From: Siphonodentalium dalli
Lineage: Eukaryota; Mollusca; Scaphopoda; Gadilida; Siphonodentaliidae
NCBI GenBank assembly: GCA_032622095.1
Contig: CP136066.1
Coordinates: forward strand, 232,688,961 to 232,752,960
DNA: 64,000 nucleotides
Direction: 5' to 3'
Below the pieces are notes generated by a model. That model was given only the letters and a program-made list of their open reading frames with translations. It ran no database searches and was not told the DNA's origin. Below are positions 14,701-27,029 of this stretch, one piece after another; positions within the stretch are counted from its first letter, which is position 1, and the number at the start of each line of letters is the position of its first letter. A program made the translations under genes and the position numbers.

Positions 14701-16543
14701 GTGCGAATCGCGACGCCCGTATGCTGTTCGCATGTACCAAATATATGAGTGCGGACATTTTCTGCTGATTATACTCGTAAATGCACAGCCGATTTTCCAA
14801 ATTTTCTAGAGTCGGAGCTCTTTTCGGAATACCATAGCTATTGGCTTATTCGCCAACAATAAGGCAATGTTTGTTTTGAACGATTCCTATAAACCGAAAA
14901 AAAGAAAATATCATGGAAATACTTGAGATATGTGCGAATCGCGACGCCCGTATGCCTTCGCATGGACCAAATATCTGGGTACGGACATTTTCTGCAGATT
15001 ATACTCGTAAATGCACAGCCGAATTTCCAAATTTTCCAGAGTCGGAGCTCTTTTCGGAACGCCATAATTATTTGCTTATTCGCCAATAATAAGGCAATAT
15101 TTGTTTCAAACGATTGCCATAAACCGAAACAAAGAAAATATAATGGAAAAACTTGAGATATCTGCGAATCGCGGCACCCGTATGCCTTCGCGTGTACCAA
15201 ATATCTGGTTACGGTCAATTTCTGCAGATTATACTCGTAAATGCACAGCCGAATTTCAAACTTTTCCAGAGTCGAAGCTATTTTCGGAACGCCATAATTA
15301 TTTGCTTATTCGCCAACAATAAGGCAATGTTTGTTTCAAACGATTGCTATAAACCGATACAAAGAAAATATAATGGAAACACTTGAGATATGTGCGAATC
15401 GCGGCACCCGTATGCCTTCGCGTGTACCAAATATATGGGTACGGACATTTTCTGCAGATTATACTCGTAAATGCACAGCCGATTTTCCAAATTTTCCAGA
15501 GTCGGAGCTCTTTTCGGAATACCATAATTATTTGCTTATTCGCCAACAATAAGGCAATGTTTGTTTCAAACGATTGCTATAAACCGAAACAAAGAAAATA
15601 TAATGGAAATACTTGAGATATGTGCGAATCGCGACGCCCGTATGCCTTCGCATGTACCAAATATCTGGGTACGGACATTTTCTTCAGATTATACTCGTAA
15701 ATGCTCAGCCAAATTTCCAAATTTTCCAGAGTCGGAGCTCTTTTCGGAACGCCATAATTATTTGCTTATTCGCCAATAATAAGGCAATGTTTGTTTCAAA
15801 CGATTGCCATAAACCGAAACAAAGAAAATATAATGGAAAAACTTGAGATATGTGCGAATCGCGGCACCCGTATGCCTTCGCGTGTACCAAATATCTGGTT
15901 ACGGTCAATTTCTGCAGATTATACTCGTAAATGCAGAGCCGTATTACCAAATTTTCCAGAGTCGGAGCTCTTTTCGGAACGCCATAAGTATTTGCTTATT
16001 CGCCAACAATAAGGCAATGTTTGTTTCAAACGATTGCTATAACCCGATACAAAGAAAATTTAATTGAAATACTTGAGATATGTGAGAATCGCAGCACCCG
16101 TATGCCTTCGCATGTACCAAATATCTGGGTACGGATATTTTCTGCAGATTATACTCGTAAATGCATAGCCGAATTTCCAAATTTTCCAGAGTCGGAGCTC
16201 TTTTCGGAACGCCATAATTATTTGCTTATTCGCCAATAATAAGGCAATGTTTGTTTCAAACGATTGCCATAAACCGAAACAAAGAAAATATAATGGAAAA
16301 ACTTGAGATATGTGCGAATCGCGATGCCCGTATGCTGTTCGCATGTACCAAATATCTGGTTACGGTCATTTTCTGCAGATTATACTCGTAAATGCATAGC
16401 CGAATTTCCAAATTTTCCAGAGTCGAAGCTATTTTCGGAACGCCATAATTATTTGCTTATTCGCCAACAATAAGGCAATGTTTGTTTCAAACGATTGCTA
16501 TAAACCGATACAAAGAAAACATAATGGAAACACTTGAGATATG
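11713..16543 (+). repeat. 4.83-kb tandem duplication of satellite, copy 2
   Basis: Direct copy of 6881-11712, offset 4,832 bp (4,831 bp after the one-base indel at about 9901). It starts inside a chimeric monomer at 11700 and ends in the monomer at 16482-16585. The whole block is mirrored, in minus orientation, by 25.5-28.6 kb on the other arm (coordinates sum to 42185-42186). Confidence 0.9.
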
Positions 16544-19349
16544 TGCGAATCGCGGCACCCGTATGCCTTCGCGTGTACCAAATATATGGGTACGGACATT
16601 TTCTGCAGATTATACTCGAAAATGCACCGCCGATTTTCAAAATTTTCCAGAGTCGGAGCTCTTTTCGGAATGCCATAACTATTTGCTTATTCGCCAACAA
16701 TAAGGCAATGTTTGTTTCAAACGATTGCTATAAACCGAAACAAAGAAAATATCATGGAAATACTTGAGATATGTGCGAATCGCGACGCCCGAATGCCTTC
16801 GTTTGTACCAAATATCTGGTTACGGTCATTTTCTGCAGATTATACTCGTAAATGCACAGCCGAATTTCCAAATTTTCCAGAGTCGAAGCTATTTTCGGAA
16901 CGCCATAATTATTTGCTTATTCGCCAACAATAAGGCAATGTTTGTTTCAAACGATAGCTATAAACCGAAACAAATAAAATATAATGGAAATTCTTGAGAT
17001 ATGTGGGAATCGCGACGCCCGTATACCTTCGCATGTACCAAATATCTGGGTACGGACATTTTCTGCAGATTATACTCGTAAATGCACAGCCGAATTTCCA
17101 AATTTTCCAGAGTCGGAGCTCTCTTCGGAACGCCATAATTATTTGCTTATTCGCCAATAATAAGGCAATGTTTGTTTCAAACGATTGCCATAAACCGAAA
17201 CAAAGAAAATATAATGGAAAAACTTGAGATATGTGCGAATCGCAGCACCCGTATGCCTTCGCATGTACCAAATATCTGGGTACGGACATTTTCTGCAGAT
17301 TATACTCGTAAATGCACAGCCGATTTTCCTGATTTTCCAGAGTCGGAGCTCTTTTCGGAACGCCATAAGTATTTGCTTATTCGCCAACAATAAGGCAATG
17401 TTTGTTTCAAACGATTGCTATAACCCGATGCCAAGAAAATATAATGGAAATACTTGAGATATGTGAGAATCGCAGCACCCGTATGCCTTCGCATGTACCA
17501 AATATCTGGGTGCGGATATTTTCTGCAGATTATACTCGTAAATGCACAGCCGATTTTCCTAATTTTCCAGAGCCGGAGCTCTTTTCGGAACGCCATAATT
17601 ATTTGCTTATTCGCCAATAATAAGGCAATGTTTGTTTCAAACGATTGCCATAAACCGAAACAAAGAAAATATAATGGAAAAACTTGAGATAACTGCGAAT
17701 CGCGGCACCCGTATGCCTTCGCGTGTATCAAATATCTGGTTACGGTCAATTTCTGCAGATTATACTCGTAAATGCAGAGCCGTATTACCAAATTTTCCAG
17801 AGTCGGAGCTCTTTTCGGAACGCCATAAGTATTTGCTTATTCGCCAACAATAAGGCAATGTTTGTTTCAAACGATTGCTATAACCCGATACAAAGAAAAT
17901 TAATTGAAATACTTGAGATATGTGAGAATCGCAGCACCCGTATGCCTTCGCATGTACCAAATATCTGGGTACGGATATTTTCTGCAGATTATACTCGTAA
18001 ATGCACAGCCGATTTTCCTAATTTTCCAGAGCCGGAGCTCTTTTCGGAACGCCAAAATTATTTGCTTATTCGCCAATAATAAGGCAATGTTTGTTTCAAA
18101 CGATAGCTATAAACCGAAACAAAGAAAATATAATGGAAATACTTGAGATATGTGCGAATCGCGATGCCCGTATGCTGTTCGCATGTACCAAATATCTGGT
18201 TACGGTCATTTTCTGCAGATTATACTCGTAAATGCATAGCCGAATTTCCAAATTTTCCAGAGTCGAAGCTATTTTCGGAACGCCATAATTATTTGCTTAT
18301 TCGCCAACCATAAGGCAATGTTTGTTTCAAACGATTGCTATAAACCGATACAAAGAAAACATAATGGAAACACTTGAGATATGTGCGAATCGCGGCACCC
18401 GTATGCCTTCGCGTGTACCAAATATATGGGTACGGACATTTTCTGCAGATTATACTCGTAAATGCACCGCCGATTTTCCAAATTTTCCAGAGTCGGAGCT
18501 CTTTTCGGAATGCCATAACTATTTGCTTATTCGCCAACAATAAGGCAATGTTTGTTTCAAACGATTCATATAAACCGAAACAAAGAAAATATCATGGAAA
18601 TACTTGAGATATGTGCTAATCGCGACGCCCGAATGCCTTCGTTTGTACCAAATATCTGGTTACGGTCATTTTCTGCAGATTATACTCGTAAATGCACAGC
18701 CTAATTTCCAAATTTTCCAGAGTCGAAGCTATTTTCGGAACGCCATAATTATTTGCTTATTCGCCAACAATAAGGCAATGTTTGTTTCAAACGATAGCTA
18801 TAAACCGAAACAAAGAAAATATAATGGAAATTCTTGAGATATGTGCGAATCGCGACGCCCGTATACCTTCGCATGTACCAAATATCTGGGTACGGACATT
18901 TTCTGCAGATTATACTCGTAAATGCACAGCCGATTTTCCTGATTTTCCAGAGTCGGAGCTCTTTTCGGAACGCCATAATTATTTGCTTATTCGCCAATAA
19001 TAAGGCAATGTTTGTTTCAAACGATTGCTATAAACCGATACAAAGAAAACATAATGGAAATACTTGAGATATCTGCGAATCGCGGCACCCGTATGCCTTC
19101 GTGTGTACCAAATATCTGGTTACGGTCAATTTCTGCAGATTATACTCGTAAATGCAGAGCCGTATTACCAAATTTTCCAGAGTCGGAGCTCTTTTCGGAA
19201 CGCCATAAGTATTTGCTTATTCGCCAACAATAAGGCAATGTTTGTTTCAAACGATTGCTATAACCCGATGCCAAGAAAATATAATGGAAATACTTGAGAT
19301 ATGTGAGAATCGCAGCACCCGTATGCCTTCGCATAAACCAAATATCTGG

Positions 19350-19400
19350 GTACGGATATTTTCTGCAGATTATACTCGTAAATGCACAGCCGATTTTCCA
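19350..19400. other. array orientation switch 2; centre of the giant palindrome
   Basis: The plus array is cut at cgattttcc and joined to a minus array at ccagatatttgg, sharing 2-3 bp (cc or cca at 19398-19400). Base 19398 pairs with 19349 (sum 38747), leaving a spacer of about 48 nt between the inverted arms. The first monomers on each side differ in type, so the arms were later altered by monomer gain and loss. From about 17.7 kb leftward and 22.0 kb rightward they match in mirror order (sum 39431, then 42185). Confidence 0.88.
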
Positions 19401-19898
19401 GATATTTGGTACATGCGAAGGCATGCGGGTGCTGCGATTCTCACATATCTCAAGTATTTCAATTAAATTTTCTTTGTATCGGGTTATAGCAATCGTTTGA
19501 AACAAACATTGCCTTATTGTTGGCGAATAAGCAAATACTTATGGCGTTCCGAAAAGAGCTCCGACTCTGGAAAATTTGGCAATACGGCTCTGCATTTACG
19601 AGTATAATCTGCAGAAATTGACCGTAACCAGATATTTGGTACACGCGAAGGCATACGGGTGCCGCGATTCGCAGATATCTCAAGTTTTTCCATTATATTT
19701 TCTTTGTTTCGGTTTATGGCAATCGTTTGAAACAAACATTGCCTTATTATTGGCGAATAAGCAAATAATTATGGCGTTCCGAAAAGAGCTCCGACTCTGG
19801 AAAATTTGGAAATTCGGCTGTGCATTTACGAGTATAATCTGCAGAAAATGTCCGTACCCAGATATTTGGTACATGCGAAGGCATACGGGCGTCGCGAT

Positions 19899-22800
19899 TC
19901 GCACATATCTCAAGTATTTCCATGATATTTTCTTTGTTTCGGTTTTTAGCAATCGTTTGAAACGAACATTGCCTTATTGTTGGCGAATAAGCAAATAATT
20001 ATGGCGTTCCGAAAATAGCTTCGACTCTGGAAAAGTTGGAAATTCGGCTGTGCATTTACGAGTATAATCTGCAGAAAATGACCGCAACCAGATATTTGGT
20101 ACATGCGAACAGCATACGGGTATCGCGATTCGCACATATCTCAAGTATTTCCATTATATTTTCTTTGTTACGGTTTATAGCTATCGTTTGAAACAAACAT
20201 TGCCTTATTGTTGGCGAATAAGCAAATAATTATGGTATTCCGAAAAGAGCTCCGACTCTGGAAAATTTGGAAAATCGGCTGTGTATTTACGAGTATAATC
20301 TGCAGAAAATGTCCGCTCTCATATATTTGGTACATGCGAACAACATACGGGCGTCGCCATTCGCACATATCTCAAGTATTTCCATTATATTTTCTTTGTT
20401 TCGGTTTATAGCTATCGTTTGAAACAAACATTGCCTTATTATTGGCAAATAAGCAAATAATTATGGCGTTCCGAAAATAGCTTCGACTCTGGAAAATTAG
20501 GAAATTCGGCTGTGCATTTACGAGTATAATCTGCAGAAAATGACCGCAACCAGATATTTGGTACATGCGAACAGCATACGGGTATCGCGATTCGCACATA
20601 TCTCAAGTATTTCCATTATATTTTCTTTGTTTCGGTTTATAGCTATCGTTGGAAACAAACATTGCCTTATTATTGGCAAATAATTATGGCGTTCCGAAAA
20701 GAGTTCCGACTCTGGAAAATTAGGAAAATCGGCTGTGCATTTACGAGTATAATCTGCAGAAAATATCCGTACCCAGATATTTGGTTTATGCGAAGGCATA
20801 CGGGTGCTGCGATTCTCACATATCTCAAGTATTTCCATTATATTTTCTTGGCATCGGGTTATAGCAATCGTTTGAAACAAACATTGCCTTATTGTTGGCG
20901 AATAAGCAAATACTTATGGCGTTCCGAAAAGAGCTCCGACTCTGGAAAATTGGTAATACGGCTCTGCATTTACGAGTATAATCTGCAGAAATTGACCGTA
21001 CCCATATATTTGGTACACGCGAAGGCATACGGGTGCCGCGATTCGCACATATCTCAAGTGTTTCCATTATGTTTTCTTTGTATCGGTTTATAGCAATCGT
21101 TTGAAACAAACATTGCCTTATTGTTGGCGAATAAGCAAATAATTATGGCGTTCCGAAAATAGCTTCGACTCTGGAAAATTTGGAAATTCGGCTATGCATT
21201 TACGAGTATAATCTGCAGAAAATGACCGTAACCAGATATTTGGTACATGCGAACAGCATACGGGCATCGCGATTCGCACATATCTCAAGTATTTCCATTA
21301 TATTTTCTTTGTTTCGGTTTATAGCTATCGTTTGAAACAAACATTGCCTTATTATTGGCGAATAAGCAAATAATTATGGCGTTCCGAAAAGAGCTCCGGC
21401 TCTGGAAAATTAGGAAAATCGGCTGTGCATTTACGAGTATAATCTGCAGAAAATATCCGTACCCAGATATTTGGTACATGCGAAGGCATACGGGTGCTGC
21501 GATTCTCACATATCTCAAGTATTTCAATTAAATTTTCTTTGTATCGGGTTATAGCAATCGTTTGAAACAAACATTGCCTTATTGTTGGCGAATAAGCAAA
21601 TACTTATGGCGTTCCGAAAAGAGCTCCGACTCTGGAAAATTTGGTAATACGGCTCTGCATTTACGAGTATAATCTGCAGAAATTGACCGTAACCAGATAT
21701 TTGATACACGCGAAGGCATACGGGTGCCGCGATTCGCAGTTATCTCAAGTTTTTCCATTATATTTTCTTTGTTTCGGTTTATGGCAATCGTTTGAAACAA
21801 ACATTGCCTTATTATTGGCGAATAAGCAAATAATTATGGCGTTCCGAAAAGAGCTCCGGCTCTGGAAAATTAGGAAAATCGGCTGTGCATTTACGAGTAT
21901 AATCTGCAGAAAATATCCGCACCCAGATATTTGGTACATGCGAAGGCATACGGGTGCTGCGATTCTCACATACTCAAGTATTTCCATTATATTTTCTTGG
22001 CATCGGGTTATAGCAATCGTTTGAAACAAACATTGCCTTATTGTTGGCGAATAAGCAAATACTTATGGCGTTCCGAAAAGAGCTCCGACTCTGGAAAATC
22101 AGGAAAATCGGCTGTGCATTTACGAGTATAATCTGCAGAAAATGTCCGTACCCAGATATTTGGTACATGCGAAGGCATACGGGTGCTGCGATTCGCACAT
22201 ATCTCAAGTTTTTCCATTATATTTTCTTTGTTTCGGTTTATGGCAATCGTTTGAAACAAACATTGCCTTATTATTGGCGAATAAGCAAATAATTATGGCG
22301 TTCCGAAGAGAGCTCCGACTCTGGAAAATTTGGAAATTCGGCTGTGCATTTACGAGTATAATCTGCAGAAAATGTCCGTACCCAGATATTTGGTACATGC
22401 GAAGGTATACGGGCGTCGCGATTCCCACATATCTCAAGAATTTCCATTATATTTTCTTTGTTTCGGTTTATAGCTATCGTTTGAAACAAACATTGCCTTA
22501 TTGTTGGCGAATAAGCAAATAATTATGGCGTTCCGAAAATAGCTTCGACTCTGGAAAATTTGGAAATTCGGCTGTGCATTTACGAGTATAATCTGCAGAA
22601 AATGACCGTACCCAGATATTTGGTACAAACGAAGGCATTCGGGCGTGGCGATTCGCACATATCTCAAGTATTTCCATGATATTTTCTTTGTTTCGGTTTT
22701 TAGCAATCGTTTGAAACGAACATTGCCTTATTGTTGGCGAATAAGCAAATAATTATGGCGTTCCGAAAATAGCTTCGACTCTGGAAAAGTTGGAAATTCG

Positions 22801-25406
22801 GCTGTGCATTTACGAGTATAATCTGCAGAAAATGACCGCAACCAGATATTTGGTACATGCGAACAGCATACGGGTATCGCGATTCGCACATATCTCAAGT
22901 ATTTCCATTATATTTTCTTTGTTACGGTTTATAGCTATCGTTTGAAACAAACATTGCCTTATTGTTGGCGAATAAGCAAATAATTATGGTATTCCGAAAA
23001 GAGCTCCGACTCTGGAAAATTTGGAAAATCGGCTGTGTATTTACGAGTATAATCTGCAGAAAATGTCCGCTCTCATATATTTGGTACATGCGAACAACAT
23101 ACGGGCGTCGCCATTCGCACATATCTCAAGTATTTCCATTATATTTTCTTTGTTTCGGTTTATAGCTATCGTTTGAAACAAACATTGCCTTATTATTGGC
23201 AAATAAGCAAATAATTATGGCGTTCCGAAAATAGCTTCGACTCTGGAAAATTAGGAAATTCGGCTGTGCATTTACGAGTATAATCTGCAGAAAATGACCG
23301 CAACCAGATATTTGGTACATGCGAACAGCATACGGGTATCGCGATTCGCACATATCTCAAGTATTTCCATTATATTTTCTTTGTTTCGGTTTATAGCTAT
23401 CGTTGGAAACAAACATTGCCTTATTATTGGCAAATAATTATGGCGTTCCGAAAAGAGTTCCGACTCTGGAAAATTAGGAAAATCGGCTGTGCATTTACGA
23501 GTATAATCTGCAGAAAATATCCGTACCCAGATATTTGGTTTATGCGAAGGCATACGGGTGCTGCGATTCTCACATATCTCAAGTATTTCCATTATATTTT
23601 CTTGGCATCGGGTTATAGCAATCGTTTGAAACAAACATTGCCTTATTGTTGGCGAATAAGCAAATACTTATGGCGTTCCGAAAAGAGCTCCGACTCTGGA
23701 AAATTGGTAATACGGCTCTGCATTTACGAGTATAATCTGCAGAAATTGACCGTACCCATATATTTGGTACACGCGAAGGCATACGGGTGCCGCGATTCGC
23801 ACATATCTCAAGTGTTTCCATTATGTTTTCTTTGTATCGGTTTATAGCAATCGTTTGAAACAAACATTGCCTTATTGTTGGCGAATAAGCAAATAATTAT
23901 GGCGTTCCGAAAATAGCTTCGACTCTGGAAAATTTGGAAATTCGGCTATGCATTTACGAGTATAATCTGCAGAAAATGACCGTAACCAGATATTTGGTAC
24001 ATGCGAACAGCATACGGGCATCGCGATTCGCACATATCTCAAGTATTTCCATTATATTTTCTTTGTTTCGGTTTATAGCTATCGTTTGAAACAAACATTG
24101 CCTTATTATTGGCGAATAAGCAAATAATTATGGCGTTCCGAAAAGAGCTCCGGCTCTGGAAAATTAGGAAAATCGGCTGTGCATTTACGAGTATAATCTG
24201 CAGAAAATATCCGTACCCAGATATTTGGTACATGCGAAGGCATACGGGTGCTGCGATTCTCACATATCTCAAGTATTTCAATTAAATTTTCTTTGTATCG
24301 GGTTATAGCAATCGTTTGAAACAAACATTGCCTTATTGTTGGCGAATAAGCAAATACTTATGGCGTTCCGAAAAGAGCTCCGACTCTGGAAAATTTGGTA
24401 ATACGGCTCTGCATTTACGAGTATAATCTGCAGAAATTGACCGTAACCAGATATTTGATACACGCGAAGGCATACGGGTGCCGCGATTCGCAGTTATCTC
24501 AAGTTTTTCCATTATATTTTCTTTGTTTCGGTTTATGGCAATCGTTTGAAACAAACATTGCCTTATTATTGGCGAATAAGCAAATAATTATGGCGTTCCG
24601 AAAAGAGCTCCGGCTCTGGAAAATTAGGAAAATCGGCTGTGCATTTACGAGTATAATCTGCAGAAAATATCCGCACCCAGATATTTGGTACATGCGAAGG
24701 CATACGGGTGCTGCGATTCTCACATACTCAAGTATTTCCATTATATTTTCTTGGCATCGGGTTATAGCAATCGTTTGAAACAAACATTGCCTTATTGTTG
24801 GCGAATAAGCAAATACTTATGGCGTTCCGAAAAGAGCTCCGACTCTGGAAAATCAGGAAAATCGGCTGTGCATTTACGAGTATAATCTGCAGAAAATGTC
24901 CGTACCCAGATATTTGGTACATGCGAAGGCATACGGGTGCTGCGATTCGCACATATCTCAAGTTTTTCCATTATATTTTCTTTGTTTCGGTTTATGGCAA
25001 TCGTTTGAAACAAACATTGCCTTATTATTGGCGAATAAGCAAATAATTATGGCGTTCCGAAGAGAGCTCCGACTCTGGAAAATTTGGAAATTCGGCTGTG
25101 CATTTACGAGTATAATCTGCAGAAAATGTCCGTACCCAGATATTTGGTACATGCGAAGGTATACGGGCGTCGCGATTCCCACATATCTCAAGAATTTCCA
25201 TTATATTTTCTTTGTTTCGGTTTATAGCTATCGTTTGAAACAAACATTGCCTTATTGTTGGCGAATAAGCAAATAATTATGGCGTTCCGAAAATAGCTTC
25301 GACTCTGGAAAATTTGGAAATTCGGCTGTGCATTTACGAGTATAATCTGCAGAAAATGACCGTACCCAGATATTTGGTACAAACGAAGGCATTCGGGCGT
25401 GGCGAT
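19899..25406 (-). repeat. 2,754-bp tandem duplication within the array
   Basis: Every variant between about 19.9 and 22.65 kb recurs 2,754 bp further right. Examples are a monomer shortened to ttattggcaaataattatgg (20670 and 23424), gttggaaac (20648 and 23402), ttacggttt (20168 and 22922) and cacatactcaag (21967 and 24721). I saw no difference between copies. The boundary lies between cgattcgcac (22645) and cggttttta (22699). The unit is 12 monomers less 6 bp. On the opposite arm only a single partial counterpart exists, so the duplication followed palindrome formation. Confidence 0.88.
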
Positions 25407-27029
25407 TCGCACATATCTCAAGTATTTCCATGATATTTTCTTTGTTTCGGTTTATAGGAATCGTTTGAAACAAACATTGCCTTATTGTTGGCGAATAAGC
25501 AAATAGTTATGGCATTCCGAAAAGAGCTCCGACTCTGGAAAATTTTGAAAATCGGCGGTGCATTTTCGAGTATAATCTGCAGAAAATGTCCGTACCCATA
25601 TATTTGGTACACGCGAAGGCATACGGGTGCCGCGATTCGCACATATCTCAAGTGTTTCCATTATGTTTTCTTTGTATCGGTTTATAGCAATCGTTTGAAA
25701 CAAACATTGCCTTATTGTTGGCGAATAAGCAAATAATTATGGCGTTCCGAAAATAGCTTCGACTCTGGAAAATTTGGAAATTCGGCTATGCATTTACGAG
25801 TATAATCTGCAGAAAATGACCGTAACCAGATATTTGGTACATGCGAACAGCATACGGGCATCGCGATTCGCACATATCTCAAGTTTTTCCATTATATTTT
25901 CTTTGTTTCGGTTTATGGCAATCGTTTGAAACAAACATTGCCTTATTATTGGCGAATAAGCAAATAATTATGGCGTTCCGAAAAGAGCTCCGACTCTGGA
26001 AAATTTGGAAATTCGGCTATGCATTTACGAGTATAATCTGCAGAAAATATCCGTACCCAGATATTTGGTACATGCGAAGGCATACGGGTGCTGCGATTCT
26101 CACATATCTCAAGTATTTCAATTAAATTTTCTTTGTATCGGGTTATAGCAATCGTTTGAAACAAACATTGCCTTATTGTTGGCGAATAAGCAAATACTTA
26201 TGGCGTTCCGAAAAGAGCTCCGACTCTGGAAAATTTGGTAATACGGCTCTGCATTTACGAGTATAATCTGCAGAAATTGACCGTAACCAGATATTTGGTA
26301 CACGCGAAGGCATACGGGTGCCGCGATTCGCACATATCTCAAGTTTTTCCATTATATTTTTTTTTGTTTCGGTTTATGGCAATCGTTTGAAACAAACATT
26401 GCCTTATTATTGGCGAATAAGCAAATAATTATGGCGTTCCGAAAAGAGCTCCGACTCTGGAAAATTTGGAAATTCGGCTGAGCATTTACGAGTATAATCT
26501 GCAGAAAATGTCCGTACCCAGATATTTGGTACATGCGAAGGCATACGGGCGTCGCGATTCGCACATATCTCAAGTATTTCCATGATATTTTCTTTGTTTC
26601 GGTTTATAGCAATCGTTTGAAACAAACATTGCCTTATTGTTGGCGAATAAGCAAATAATTATGGTATTCCGAAAAGAGCTCCGACTCTGGAAAATTTGGA
26701 AAATCGGCTGTGCATTTACGAGTATAATCTGCAGAAAATGTCCGTACCCATATATTTGGTACACGCGAAGGCATACGGGTGCCGCGATTCGCACATATCT
26801 CAAGTGTTTCCATTATGTTTTCTTTGTATCGGTTTATAGCAATCGTTTGAAACAAACATTGCCTTATTGTTGGCGAATAAGCAAATAATTATGGCGTTCC
26901 GAAAATAGCTTCGACTCTGGAAAAGTTGGAAATTCGGCTGTGCATTTACGAGTATAATCTGCAGAAATTGACCGTAACCAGATATTTGGTACACGCGAAG
27001 GCATACGGGTGCCGCGATTCGCAGATATC

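Larger units (their letters stand above)
1526..19399 (+). repeat. 230-bp satellite array, plus orientation
   Basis: About 78 tandem monomers run in plus orientation. About ten diagnostic monomer types recur in fixed order. Useful markers are the gctgttcgcat type (1580, 3880, 9860, 14690), the catggacc type (1810, 4111, 10092, 14923) and the type lacking aatcgcgacg at 3429. The spacing between equivalent monomers is 2,301 bp at the left end. A 4,832-bp tandem duplication occupies 6881-16543. The array ends at 19399, where it meets a minus-oriented array. Confidence 0.97.

Noticed and set aside
1526-19399. CRISPR array
   Set aside because: The whole 230-bp unit is conserved; there are no short repeats alternating with unique spacers, no cas genes, and the DNA is clearly eukaryotic.
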